This document shows, piece by piece, positions 16,220 through 25,036 of a stretch of 64,000 nucleotides of DNA (position 1 is the stretch's first letter; every line of letters starts with the position of its first letter). The position numbers and the translations under genes were made by a program. The notes beneath the pieces are model-generated. The model was not told the origin of the DNA. It did not search any database and was given only the letters and a program-made list of their open reading frames with translations. Location: assembly GCF_010233585.1 (NCBI RefSeq), contig NZ_CP045997.1, positions 6,215,001 through 6,279,000 on the forward strand. The letters are read 5' to 3'. Source of the DNA: Spirosoma endbachense (lineage in GTDB: Bacteria > Bacteroidota > Bacteroidia > Cytophagales > Spirosomataceae).

Positions 16220-17349
16220 AAAACCTGTTTTTGAGCGTAGCTGGCTTTTTAGTCATCGGTTTTGCGGCCAATGCACAAACGACAAAGCCTTTTACCGTAA
16301 CTGGAAAGATTAAAAACTCACCTCCAGGAAGCTTTGTTTACCTGGAAGCCAACTCGCAGCCGACCCGCAAACTAGATTCTGCGAAAGTAGAAGCAGGAGC
16401 GTTTACGTTAAACGGCAAAGTAGCGGATGGTGGTGAAGTATTTGTACTGAATGTAGGCGGTGGCCAGAAACTGGCATTGCTTGTTGAAGGCGGAGAAATG
16501 CTCAACGTAACGGCTGATGGATACCGTATGGATGCCAAAACCGGTCAGGCTGGCAAAGCCACCATAACCGGTTCTAAAAACATGGAGTACTACGAGAAAC
16601 TCTCGACGTTACGCACCGACATGGAAACCCGCGTATCGAACTGGAACAAGCAGGTTGCAGCCGCTACGGAAAAAAAGGACAATAAGCGGATTACCCAAAT
16701 CGAACAGGAATATCAGACTGCCGAGCAGGAGGTTGTCAACAAAGTAAAGGCTATGCTTCCCGATATGGGAACATCGCTCGTGTCGTTGTTTGCCTTGAAT
16801 TTCATCAATATTGATAACGACTTCGCGACTTATGATGCCTTAGCACAGCGTTTTGAGAAAGAGAATCCTAATAGCCCTCACGCCAAATCGCTGATCGGCC
16901 GGGTAGCTCGCATCAAAGGTGTTATGGTTGGTGCACAAGCTCCCGAAATTGCCCTTAGCGACACAACCGGTAACCCCATTCCATTGTCATCACTACGGGG
17001 CAAGTATGTTCTGCTTGATTTCTGGGCGTCATGGTGCGGTCCCTGCCGCATGGAGAATCCGAACGTTGTGCGGATGTATAACAAGTTTAAAGACAAAGGT
17101 TTTGCCATCTACAGCGTTTCGCTCGATCAGACAAAAGGCAACTGGACCAAGGCAATCCGCAACGATAACCTCACCTGGACCCACGTTTCTGACTTAAAAT
17201 ACTGGCAATCGGCTGCGGCTCAACAATACGGCGTTCAGGCGATCCCGGCTACCTTTCTTCTCGATAAAGAAGGTAAAATCATTGCCAAGAATCTACGGGG
17301 CGATGCTTTGGAGCAGAAACTTGAGGAAATCCTGAAAGGTGGTCAATAG
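16216..17349 (+). CDS. TlpA-type thioredoxin with DUF4369-like N-terminus, exported
   Basis: A 377-residue exported disulfide protein. Signal peptide at 1-20 (cleavage after FAANA). Residues ~25-115 form a beta-rich domain like DUF4369 (VTGKIKNSPPGSFVYLE), a helical linker follows (about 120-235), and a TlpA/AhpC-type thioredoxin domain fills 240-377 with WCGPC at 273-277. This arrangement is widespread in Bacteroidota and is thought to act in the periplasm or at the envelope in thiol redox. It overlaps the gatB stop by four bases. The pairing with gatB looks accidental in function. It ends at a terminator. Confidence 0.88.
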   Translation: MKNLFLSVAGFLVIGFAANAQTTKPFTVTGKIKNSPPGSFVYLEANSQPTRKLDSAKVEAGAFTLNGKVADGGEVFVLNVGGGQKLALLVEGGEMLNVTADGYRMDAKTGQAGKATITGSKNMEYYEKLSTLRTDMETRVSNWNKQVAAATEKKDNKRITQIEQEYQTAEQEVVNKVKAMLPDMGTSLVSLFALNFINIDNDFATYDALAQRFEKENPNSPHAKSLIGRVARIKGVMVGAQAPEIALSDTTGNPIPLSSLRGKYVLLDFWASWCGPCRMENPNVVRMYNKFKDKGFAIYSVSLDQTKGNWTKAIRNDNLTWTHVSDLKYWQSAAAQQYGVQAIPATFLLDKEGKIIAKNLRGDALEQKLEEILKGGQ

Positions 17350-17374
17350 GTTAAACACAAGTTATTAGTTTTGT

Positions 17375-17408
17375 AGGGTCAGGTTATTAACCTGGCCCTT
17401 TTTCTTTT
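17375..17408 (+). terminator. Intrinsic terminator after the TlpA-type gene
   Basis: GGGTCAGGTT pairs with AACCTGGCCC (one wobble) around a 3-base loop, then TTTTTCTTTT. Confidence 0.8.
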
Positions 17409-17476
17409 GCTACCTGCCCAAAAGGCTGCTTCATCACTAGCTACATTATTAATTCATACACTCATTCATTAAAAAA

Positions 17477-18280
17477 ATGAAAATTGCTATTGTTGGTTGC
17501 GGCAACATGGGGATGGCATTTGCCAAATCATTTCTACAATATGATCTGGTAAAAAAAGATGACCTGCTGCTAATTGAAAAAAGCACTGACCGTTCCGAAG
17601 CACTTAAAAATGAAAAAGCGGGCGTTGTGGTCGATACCATTGGCCCCCACGTTGGCCAGACTGATTTAGTGATTCTGTCGGTAAAGCCCCAGGATTTTAA
17701 CAGCGTTTACGAAGCGCTCCGGGACGTAGTACAACCCCACCAGATCATTTTGTCGATCATGGCTGGTATTCCAATCGCCCAGATTCAGGAAAAACTAGCC
17801 CATCCGCTGGTGGTACGCGCCATGCCTAATACGCCCGCTATGCTGGGAATGGGCATTACAGGCTTTACAGCGGCTAAAGAAGTCGATTTAGCCAGCCTTC
17901 GCCGGGTCGAAAACCTCATCAATGCCACAGGCCGGTCTATTTTTCTGGAAGATGAAGCTATGCTCGACGCCGTAACGGCCCTTAGCGGTAGTGGTCCGGC
18001 CTATTTTTATTACGTTGTGAAGGCAATGATTGAAGCCGGTAAACAAATGGGGTTTGATGATGCCGTTTCCGCGCTTTTGGTTAAACAGACCATGCTGGGG
18101 GCTTACCACCTCATTAATACAGCGGATAAGTCACTCGATGAACTCATTAAAGCAGTTGCCTCTAAAGGCGGCACTACCGAAGCCGCATTACGCACCTTTG
18201 AAGCTGGTGCACTCAGCGATACACTAGTGGCGGGAATTAAAGCAGCACAAGTACGAGCAACGGAGTTGTCTAAAGGATAG
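17477..18280 (+). CDS. proC: Pyrroline-5-carboxylate reductase
   Basis: A 267-residue NAD(P)H enzyme for the last step of proline synthesis. The N-terminal Rossmann loop IVGCGNMGMAFAKSF is at 4-18, VRAMPNTPAMLGMGITGF holds the central family motif, and ALSGSGPAYFYYVVKAMIEAG followed by SKGGTTEAALRTFE is the ProC C-terminal signature. It probably forms a cytoplasmic oligomer. It stands alone, and its end faces purB across a hairpin. No proA or proB is nearby. Confidence 0.95.
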   Translation: MKIAIVGCGNMGMAFAKSFLQYDLVKKDDLLLIEKSTDRSEALKNEKAGVVVDTIGPHVGQTDLVILSVKPQDFNSVYEALRDVVQPHQIILSIMAGIPIAQIQEKLAHPLVVRAMPNTPAMLGMGITGFTAAKEVDLASLRRVENLINATGRSIFLEDEAMLDAVTALSGSGPAYFYYVVKAMIEAGKQMGFDDAVSALLVKQTMLGAYHLINTADKSLDELIKAVASKGGTTEAALRTFEAGALSDTLVAGIKAAQVRATELSKG

Positions 18281-18294
18281 AGCTTTAAATCGGT

Positions 18295-18338
18295 CGTCTG
18301 GGTCGGATCAGGGAAACACCCTGCTGCCGACCCAGACG
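18295..18338. terminator. Hairpin between convergent proC and purB
   Basis: CGTCTGGGTCGG (18295-18306) pairs perfectly with CCGACCCAGACG (18327-18338), with an inner CAGGG/CCCTG stem in the loop. There is no T-run directly after it, so it may act as a 3' barrier rather than a classical terminator. Confidence 0.6.
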
Positions 18339-18345
18339 AATGCTA

Positions 18346-19686
18346 TTACAAACCCGTGTAGCTGAACGGAGTTATAGCCCGCAATTCGGCTTTCACAGCA
18401 TCTGATATAGTCAATTCGTCGATAAACTCCCGAATTGTATCAGCCGTAATTTTCTGATTCGTACGGGTCAGCGCTTTCAAGGCTTCATACGGCTTCGGAT
18501 AGCCTTCGCGTCGTAGAATTGTCTGAATACCTTCCGCTACAACTGCCCAGTTATCATCGAGATCAGCGTGGATGGCGGCCGGATTGAGTTCCAGTTTATT
18601 CAGGCCTTTTATCAAAGATTTCAGCGCGATAACGGAATGAGAAAACGGAACACCAAGGCTTCTCAGTACGGTTGAGTCGGTCAAATCGCGTTGGAGCCGG
18701 GAGATAGGCAACTTACCGGAAAGATGTTCGAATAAGGCATTGGCAATGCCCAGATTCCCTTCTGAATTTTCAAAATCGATAGGATTGACCTTGTGTGGCA
18801 TAGCGGAAGAACCAACTTCACCTTCTTTCAGCTTCTGCTTGAAATAATTCATGGACACGTACGTCCAGATGTCACGGTCAAGGTCGATCAGAATCGTATT
18901 TAGTCGCTTGTAAGCATCGAGAGTAGCGGCCAGCATATCATAATGCTCGATCTGAGTCGTAAACTGACTGCGTACCATACCCAGACTTTCCACAAATTGA
19001 TCACCGAATTTCTTCCAGTCCTCGTTCGGGTAAGCAACTGCGTGGGCGTTAAAATTTCCCGTCGCTCCGCCAAACTTAGCTGCCGTTGGAATAGCAGTCA
19101 GCAGTTGCAGTTGTTTTTCAATACGTTCGACAAATACCAGCAATTCTTTCCCTAACCGGGTAGGTGACGCTGGCTGACCATGTGTTTTGGCCAGCATGGG
19201 TATGTCTTTCCACTGCTCGGCTAACTGTTGGAGCCGAACGAATACGTCCCGATAAAGGGGCGTAATTTCGGTATTGAGGGCGTCGCTGAGTGATAAAGGA
19301 ATAGCTGTATTATTAATATCCTGAGAGGTTAGTCCGAAGTGCACAAACTCAAGATAAGGCTCTACCGCTGATCCTTTCAGCCTTTCTTTAATAAAATACT
19401 CAACGGCTTTAACATCGTGATTGGTCGTCTTTTCGATGTCTTTGATGCGCAAAGCGTCTGCCTCGGTAAAATTCTCATACAAAGCCCGGAGCACCGGAAA
19501 CTGCGTGGGCTCAACACCCGATAGTTGCGGAACTGGCCAGTTGCAAAGCGCGATAAAGTATTCGATTTCGATACGAACCCGGTAGTGAATGAGCCCATAT
19601 TCCGAAAAATAAGGAGCCAGGCCTTCAACCTGGCGTCGGTAGCGACCGTCAACGGGCGATATGGCCGTTAATGCTGATAAATCCAT
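18346..19686 (-). CDS. purB: Adenylosuccinate lyase
   Basis: A 446-residue lyase of the fumarase superfamily that acts twice in purine synthesis (SAICAR to AICAR, adenylosuccinate to AMP). The ATG at 19686 (MDLSALTAISPVDGRYR) fits the family; an in-frame TTG four codons upstream is unlikely. TSQDINNTA and KTHGQPASPT carry active-site residues, and SSAMPHKVNPIDFEN is the signature loop. It has its own promoter at 19703-19710, partly inside a long perfect palindrome. purD lies 11 kb away on the same strand without linkage. Confidence 0.95.
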   Translation of the reverse strand: MDLSALTAISPVDGRYRRQVEGLAPYFSEYGLIHYRVRIEIEYFIALCNWPVPQLSGVEPTQFPVLRALYENFTEADALRIKDIEKTTNHDVKAVEYFIKERLKGSAVEPYLEFVHFGLTSQDINNTAIPLSLSDALNTEITPLYRDVFVRLQQLAEQWKDIPMLAKTHGQPASPTRLGKELLVFVERIEKQLQLLTAIPTAAKFGGATGNFNAHAVAYPNEDWKKFGDQFVESLGMVRSQFTTQIEHYDMLAATLDAYKRLNTILIDLDRDIWTYVSMNYFKQKLKEGEVGSSAMPHKVNPIDFENSEGNLGIANALFEHLSGKLPISRLQRDLTDSTVLRSLGVPFSHSVIALKSLIKGLNKLELNPAAIHADLDDNWAVVAEGIQTILRREGYPKPYEALKALTRTNQKITADTIREFIDELTISDAVKAELRAITPFSYTGL

Positions 19687-19702
19687 ACGGTAAAACAAAA
19701 CG

Positions 19703-19710
19703 CAAAGGTA
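19703..19710 (-). promoter_or_regulatory. purB promoter -7 element
   Basis: On the minus strand TACCTTTG (TAnnTTTG). The leader to the ATG at 19686 is only about 10 bases. Its first two bases are the end of the long palindrome at 19709-19776, so any -33 element lies within that stem. Confidence 0.55.
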
Positions 19711-19776
19711 ACGCCAATCGCATTAGAACCTCCCGAAAGTTCTAATTTTCGGGAGGTTCTAATGCGATTGGCGTTA
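19709..19776. repeat. Perfect 30-bp palindrome with 8-base loop
   Basis: The left arm 19709-19738 and the right arm 19747-19776 are exact reverse complements over 30 bases. The loop GTTCTAAT repeats a segment of the right arm. It lies 6 bases after the stop of the DUF1207 gene and overlaps the purB promoter. There is no T-run after it on the minus strand. Confidence 0.9.
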
Positions 19777-19782
19777 GGTCAA

Positions 19783-21237
19783 TCAAAAAGGATTCAGGTA
19801 AAGCCCAATACCTAACCAATTTGTCTGCTGTGACTCATACTGGCTATAGGGACGAAAACCTGAATAACCTTCGAGTAAAAATGTCAGGTTATTTTGTGTC
19901 CGCCCAACCTCTAAGCCAATTCCTGCATGAATACCCGGCCGGAAGTCCGTTTGTTGCCAGAATTTAATATCAGCACCACCGACCAGACGCGCAGCCTTTT
20001 CGGATGGTTTCTTATAAAAAACACCAAGCTGGGCGCTCAAAAGTTTTCGCTCTTCCGTTTTACGTAGTACAATACCAGCACCAGCATACAACCGCCAGTT
20101 ATTCACATTCCGGCTGTAAGTAGCATCGAGCTGTTCGTAATTTACCGAGTTAGGCGACGGGGCCGTTATTTTATTTCGGTAGATATAATCATCACCCAGA
20201 TGTGAGGAGATATGGTAAACCCGGAACCGATAGTTATTGGCTCCACGCCGAACGTTATAGATAATGCTGATCTTATAGTCGTTATTCATGATTTGCCGAC
20301 GTGCTTTATTCAGCTTATCGTCATGAAAGGCTTCAAACTGGGTAAACGAAGCCAGATCAAGTACCCATTCTGTCGATCGACCAGGCTCTGGTGTCCGACG
20401 GTAGAATGCTTTGGCAAATCCGAAGGCAAAGGGAACAATACTTCCTTTATATTTTTCACCTTCCGTGTAATACAAAGGCAATACACTACCATACGTCTGC
20501 GCTTCGAGTGGGTCGAGCAAAATTGGCTCGAACAGGTGACCTTTCGGTAAAAACTCCCGACGCGGTCTTACTACCGATGGCTCGCTGATTTCAGTCGATA
20601 CGGCAACAGAATCGACGGGTTTAATGACCGGTTTCCGTTCCCGCTTTGGCCGTTGAGGCTTAGCAACTTTCTTAGGCGCTTCAACAGGCGCTGTTTCGAC
20701 AGGTGGGGGAGTAACAACAGGTACAGGCACGGGTGTCGGCTCTACTGGCGGAGTCTCCTTAACGGGCGTTGCAGCTTTCTCCGCAGCTTTCTCCTCTGCT
20801 TCCTTTCTTCGTTTTTCCCGCTTCTCTTTGCGTGTCGGTTCTACAACAGCCGGAGTAGTCGTTGGAGTTGGTGTTGGCGTAACTGGCTCGGTAACTGGAG
20901 GGGCAACTGGTTGTGTGCTGGCGGGTGTGGGTTCGGGCTTCGATTTAGCCGTTTCTTTTTCCTGCTGTTGACGCTCTTTCTCGGCTTTTCTAGCTTGTTT
21001 CTGCCGTTCTTTTTCAGCCTGTTTAGCTTCATACTCACGCTGCTTTTGCGCCCATTCGGCCCGAATCTGCCGTTCGCGCTGCACTTCGCGATCTATTTTT
21101 TCTTTCTGCCGCTGTTCAGCCGGGGTTAATGTTCGGGAGGCTGGAGCCGTTGTTTTCGCTGGCGTAGTGGGCTGCTGGGCAAAAGCCAATGTTCCTATCT
21201 GAACACTCAATAGGAAGGCTAGTAGCACTTTCTTCAT
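19783..21237 (-). CDS. DUF1207-family outer-membrane protein with charged and Pro-rich N-terminus
   Basis: A 484-residue protein. Signal peptide at 1-20 (ending LAFAQ). Residues ~35-100 are a dense K/E/R/Q helix-forming segment, and ~100-210 are Pro/Thr/Val-rich with KEKREKRRKE blocks. The C-terminal ~265 residues resemble DUF1207: LFEPILLDPLEAQTYGS, FRVYHISSHLGDDYI and LDATYSRNVNNWRLYAG are hallmark positions, and the rest is aromatic-rich beta sequence ending in F, as in outer-membrane barrels. DUF1207 has no known role. The long linker may cross the periplasm or bind peptidoglycan; this is inference. Confidence 0.7.
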   Translation of the reverse strand: MKKVLLAFLLSVQIGTLAFAQQPTTPAKTTAPASRTLTPAEQRQKEKIDREVQRERQIRAEWAQKQREYEAKQAEKERQKQARKAEKERQQQEKETAKSKPEPTPASTQPVAPPVTEPVTPTPTPTTTPAVVEPTRKEKREKRRKEAEEKAAEKAATPVKETPPVEPTPVPVPVVTPPPVETAPVEAPKKVAKPQRPKRERKPVIKPVDSVAVSTEISEPSVVRPRREFLPKGHLFEPILLDPLEAQTYGSVLPLYYTEGEKYKGSIVPFAFGFAKAFYRRTPEPGRSTEWVLDLASFTQFEAFHDDKLNKARRQIMNNDYKISIIYNVRRGANNYRFRVYHISSHLGDDYIYRNKITAPSPNSVNYEQLDATYSRNVNNWRLYAGAGIVLRKTEERKLLSAQLGVFYKKPSEKAARLVGGADIKFWQQTDFRPGIHAGIGLEVGRTQNNLTFLLEGYSGFRPYSQYESQQTNWLGIGLYLNPF

Positions 21238-21303
21238 AGAATCGGAACAAGTTAATACCGACGCGGTCAGGAAAGAACCGCGCCGGGTAAAGCAGGATTA
21301 TGA

Positions 21304-22665
21304 TTAGTGCTTAAGTTCTGCGTAATTTTTATAGAAATACGGAATGGTTTCTATCCCCTTATAAAAATTGAATAAGCCGTAGCTTTCATTCGGGGAATGA
21401 AGTGCGTCGCTATCCAGGCCGAAACCCATCAGAATAGACTTAACGCCGAGTTCCTGTTCAAATAATGCAACAATGGGAATACTACCCCCACCCCGTGTTG
21501 GAATTGGTTTTTTACCCCACGCGTCTTCAAAAGCCTTGCTAGCCGCTTCAAATTCAACTGAATCGACGGGCGTTACATAAGGCAAACCACCGTGATGAGG
21601 AGTTACTTTGACCGATACGCTGGCTGGTGCAATCGCGGTGAAGTGCTTTGTGAATAGTTCCGTAATCTCATCGGGTGTTTGATTAGGTACCAGCCTCATA
21701 CTGAGCTTCGCTGATGCTTTCGACGGCAATACCGTTTTAGCGCCTTCACCCGTATATCCTCCCCAAATTCCGTTCACATCGAGCGTAGGCCGAATCGACG
21801 TGCGTTCGTTGGTCGAATAGCCGGTCTCTCCTGCCACATCGTTTATGCCCAGATCCTGCTTATAATCGTCTAGATTAAAGGGAGCTTTCGCTAGTTCCGT
21901 GCGTTCGGTCTCACTTAGATCCACGACTTTATCATAAAAACCGGGAATTGTGATACGCCCGTTTTCGTCATGGAGCGACGCAATCATTTCACACAGAACA
22001 TTTACTGGATTAGCCACACCACCACCATAAACACCCGAGTGCAAATCGCGATTGGGACCAGTCACTTCAACTTCTACGTAAGAAAGGCCACGAAGCCCCA
22101 TTTCAAGCGAAGGTGTCTCATTTGAAATAATGCTGGTATCTGAAATCAGAATTACATCCGCTTTGAGCATATCACGATGCTCGGCAACAAACGTACCAAG
22201 GTGATCAGAACCAACTTCCTCTTCCCCTTCAATCATCACTTTTACATTGCATGGCAGTCCATCGGTAGCGATCATGGCTTCAATGGCTTTAATATGCATA
22301 TAAAACTGCCCTTTATCATCGCAAGCACCCCGTGCATAAATCCGTTCGTTGCGAATGGTGGGCTCAAATGGTGGCGACAACCAAAGCTCATACGGGTCAG
22401 CGGGCTGAACATCGTAATGGCCATAGACCAGAACGGTCGGGCGGTCAGGATTGACAATCTTTTCGGCATAAACAACCGGATGTCCGGGTGTTTCGTATAA
22501 GCTGGCCTTGTCAAGCCCGGCTGCCGTTAATTTTTCTTTGACAAACTCGGCCGCTCGCCGAACATCTCCTTTGAAGTTCGAATCAGCCGAAACGGAGGGA
22601 ATACGCAGCAGTTCCAGGAGTTCATCCAGAAACCGTTGTTTGTTAGCGTCAAGGTAAGTTGTCAT
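21304..22665 (-). CDS. M20-family dipeptidase
   Basis: A 453-residue zinc peptidase of the M20 family, close in pattern to cytosolic dipeptidases of the CNDP type. VYGHYDVQP carries the first metal ligand and catalytic Asp, RGACDDKGQ the bridging Asp, and EGEEEVGS the catalytic and metal-binding glutamates. A dimerisation insert follows, then GGSIPIV and LHSPNESY with the last histidine. There is no signal peptide, so it is cytoplasmic. It likely cleaves dipeptides or similar N-acyl compounds; substrate specificity cannot be told. It stands between the DUF1207 gene and plsY. Confidence 0.88.
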   Translation of the reverse strand: MTTYLDANKQRFLDELLELLRIPSVSADSNFKGDVRRAAEFVKEKLTAAGLDKASLYETPGHPVVYAEKIVNPDRPTVLVYGHYDVQPADPYELWLSPPFEPTIRNERIYARGACDDKGQFYMHIKAIEAMIATDGLPCNVKVMIEGEEEVGSDHLGTFVAEHRDMLKADVILISDTSIISNETPSLEMGLRGLSYVEVEVTGPNRDLHSGVYGGGVANPVNVLCEMIASLHDENGRITIPGFYDKVVDLSETERTELAKAPFNLDDYKQDLGINDVAGETGYSTNERTSIRPTLDVNGIWGGYTGEGAKTVLPSKASAKLSMRLVPNQTPDEITELFTKHFTAIAPASVSVKVTPHHGGLPYVTPVDSVEFEAASKAFEDAWGKKPIPTRGGGSIPIVALFEQELGVKSILMGFGLDSDALHSPNESYGLFNFYKGIETIPYFYKNYAELKH

Positions 22666-22730
22666 AGCAGGCTATTGTCTGTATGATCGTGGGTGTATGG
22701 CTTTCTACTGAATACACATTAGATCATACG

Positions 22731-22778
22731 TAAAAAAGTTTGCCCCGAAGTTAAGCACATTTTGCGCAACCTCGGGGC
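22731..22778 (-). terminator. Intrinsic terminator after plsY
   Basis: On the minus strand GCCCCGAGGTT pairs with AACTTCGGGGC around a loop of about 15 bases, followed by AAACTTTTTT. Confidence 0.75.
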
Positions 22779-22805
22779 CTTCTGTATAGTCAGTAAATAG
22801 GTTTC

Positions 22806-23462
22806 TTATTCTTCACGCTTTTTCCGCAAACGGATCAGCACAGTTCGGTTTTCCTGACCGCGCATTAATCGGCCAATATTTTTCTGATGCGTTAAAACAA
22901 CCATCAGAAAGACAACAAAGCCAAAAACAATGAGTAGCGGGCTTTCTTTTTCACCAAAAACGCGCAACAGCAGCAGGACCGGAAAGGCAAGAGCCGCTAA
23001 AATAGACCCTAGTGAAACATATTGGGAGGCTATGACAACCAATAGAAAAATACCAATACAGACTAAAGCCATTTCGGGATGGATTGCCAGTACCATGCCC
23101 AGCAACGAGGCCACTCCTTTACCACCTTTAAAATCAGCGAAAACCGGGTAAAGATGGCCGATTACGGCAACCAGCCCAAACACAATTTCAAAGGTCATTA
23201 TCTCATTGTGGGTAATCACATCGAAATGCCATAACAGATTAGCCATAATAGCTGCCGTATAGCCTTTCAACACATCAACCAGCATCACAATCGTGCCAGC
23301 CCGTTTACCAAGTACTCTAAATGTATTTGTTGCTCCAGCATTCCCGCTACCATGCTGCCGAATGTCAATACCAAAAAATCCTTGCCCATACCAAACAGCC
23401 GTTGGAATCGACCCGAGCAAATACGCTACTATTGTGGTAATACTAATTAATAAAACGTTCAT
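22806..23462 (-). CDS. plsY: Glycerol-3-phosphate acyltransferase PlsY
   Basis: A 218-residue membrane enzyme that moves an acyl group from acyl-phosphate to glycerol-3-phosphate, the first step of phospholipid synthesis. The three family motifs are visible: GSIPTAVW near the N-terminus, GSGNAGATNTFRVLGKRAG, and FKGGKGVASLLG. About five to six membrane helices fit PlsY. PlsX is not in the window. The C-terminal charged tail (RLRKKREE) is cytoplasmic. Confidence 0.93.
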   Translation of the reverse strand: MNVLLISITTIVAYLLGSIPTAVWYGQGFFGIDIRQHGSGNAGATNTFRVLGKRAGTIVMLVDVLKGYTAAIMANLLWHFDVITHNEIMTFEIVFGLVAVIGHLYPVFADFKGGKGVASLLGMVLAIHPEMALVCIGIFLLVVIASQYVSLGSILAALAFPVLLLLRVFGEKESPLLIVFGFVVFLMVVLTHQKNIGRLMRGQENRTVLIRLRKKREE

Positions 23463-23541
23463 TAACGCGAATTTAGTAAACGGTTGTTAGTAAAGCGGAC
23501 AAGAGACGAGAAGTGCGCGGTGAGTTAAAGCAATGTGACCT

Positions 23542-23572
23542 CAAAATTAGGCGATTGTTATGGATTCAACAA
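23542..23572 (-). promoter_or_regulatory. plsY promoter
   Basis: On the minus strand TTG (23572-23570), 20 bases, then TAATTTTG (23549-23542). The predicted leader before plsY is about 73 bases. Confidence 0.5.
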
Positions 23573-23622
23573 CTTTATGTTATTTTTAACAATTTAGTTA
23601 CTAAATAAATTTCTAAATGGTC

Positions 23623-24903
23623 CTATTTTCCTCCGACCACAACTTCCCGTAAACTGCCTTCAGCCAGGTATTTGCTTGCTGTCGACATAATATCCTCCTG
23701 CGTTACTGACCGCAGCCGTTCGATGTAAGTCGTCAGAAAATCAGCGGGCATACCATCCAGCAAAATAACCTTAAATCGGTCGGCAATTTCGAAGGGCGTG
23801 TTAAGCGAACCCACAAATTCCCCCGCCATAAAATTCTTCACAGTCTCTAACTCTTCCTGCGGAACAGGCTCCGTCTGCAAAATCCGGATTTCTTTCTGGA
23901 TTTCGTCCAGCGTCTGTTGTGTATTCTCCTTATTGACATCCGTCCCGATCAGGAAATAACCATCCCGCCGGAACGATGGCATGTTTGATGAAATACCATA
24001 CGTAAAGCCTTTTTCTTCCCGAATGTTTTTCATAAGCCGGGAGCCAAAATAACCACCCAACAGCTCGTTTGTTACAAGCATCTTGAAAAAATCGGGATGA
24101 GATCGGGTAAAAAGCCTTCTGCCCAATCGAATCGATGACTGAACACTGTCTGCCTTTTCCGACAATACGGGCAGGCCATCGTCGGCAATAGCCTCTGCGC
24201 CAAACGCTGGCACAACTTCATTATAAATAGGTAACTGACCCAGTTCACGATTAATCAGAATAATCTCATTCTCGGATGCCTCGCCAGCCAACAGGAGCTT
24301 ATAGGGACGATTACGTATCACCCGCTCGTAAAAATCGACGATGTTTTGCCGGGTGAGGTGTTCTATGGCATCAGGGCGCTGACTACGTCCATAAGGATGC
24401 TGTTGACCAAACAATTTCTCCCGAAAGAGTACGCCAGCCAGATAGGCATTCTTTTCGTAATTAACCCGAAGATTCTGAAGCGTGATATTACGGAGATCGT
24501 CTAATTCTTTCTGCGGAAATGTAGGCTCCGTCAGTAATTCGCGAAGGATTGGGAGAACATTGGGCAGAAACTTCGTCAGGCAATAAACGACTATACTTGC
24601 CCGATCAGGCCCGCTATTCAGTTCCAGAAAGGCTCCATAGCGGTCGAGATATTCGCTGATTTGAGCCGACGAACGACCAGGTGTTCCCTCAGCCAGCATC
24701 TTTAGTGCGAAAAATGACGTTCCTGGCACTTGCTCATACCACGTACCGGCTTCAATAATACACTCTATTCTCAACACAGGCTGGTGAGAAACGGAGATCA
24801 GGTGAAGCGGAATGCCATTGTCCAGTTTATGCGTCTGAACAGCCGGAAGCCGTACTTGCTGAATTACCTGAAAAGCTGGTGATTGTGTTCTATCGAGTAC
24901 CAT
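23623..24903 (-). CDS. M16-family peptidase-like protein without zinc motif
   Basis: A 426-residue protein with the two-lobed M16 fold (insulinase/processing-peptidase family). It carries PYGRSQRPDAIEHLTRQNI and a C-terminal GSRLMKNIREEKGFTYG, the R/Y motif of non-catalytic or partner subunits. Where active members have HxxEH, this protein reads SFFALKMLAEGT (63-74), so it cannot bind zinc there. It resembles the inactive subunit of heterodimeric M16 peptidases, but no catalytic partner gene is adjacent. No signal peptide is seen. The role is probably structural or substrate-binding. Confidence 0.82.
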   Translation of the reverse strand: MVLDRTQSPAFQVIQQVRLPAVQTHKLDNGIPLHLISVSHQPVLRIECIIEAGTWYEQVPGTSFFALKMLAEGTPGRSSAQISEYLDRYGAFLELNSGPDRASIVVYCLTKFLPNVLPILRELLTEPTFPQKELDDLRNITLQNLRVNYEKNAYLAGVLFREKLFGQQHPYGRSQRPDAIEHLTRQNIVDFYERVIRNRPYKLLLAGEASENEIILINRELGQLPIYNEVVPAFGAEAIADDGLPVLSEKADSVQSSIRLGRRLFTRSHPDFFKMLVTNELLGGYFGSRLMKNIREEKGFTYGISSNMPSFRRDGYFLIGTDVNKENTQQTLDEIQKEIRILQTEPVPQEELETVKNFMAGEFVGSLNTPFEIADRFKVILLDGMPADFLTTYIERLRSVTQEDIMSTASKYLAEGSLREVVVGGK

Positions 24904-24923
24904 TTGATGTATAGCTATAAAGA

Positions 24924-24952
24924 AAATGGCATCTCAGCTCGAAATGCCATTT
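24924..24952 (-). terminator. Intrinsic terminator after porV
   Basis: On the minus strand AAATGGCAT pairs with ATGCCATTT around an 11-base loop, then TTTTCTTT-like sequence. It lies between porV and the M16-like gene. Confidence 0.65.
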
Positions 24953-25036
24953 CTGATTGACGGTATTTAAATTGATTTACTAGTTTCCAATTAACTTATT
25001 TCAATAACCAGTACAGTTATCCAAAATTAATGGCCT

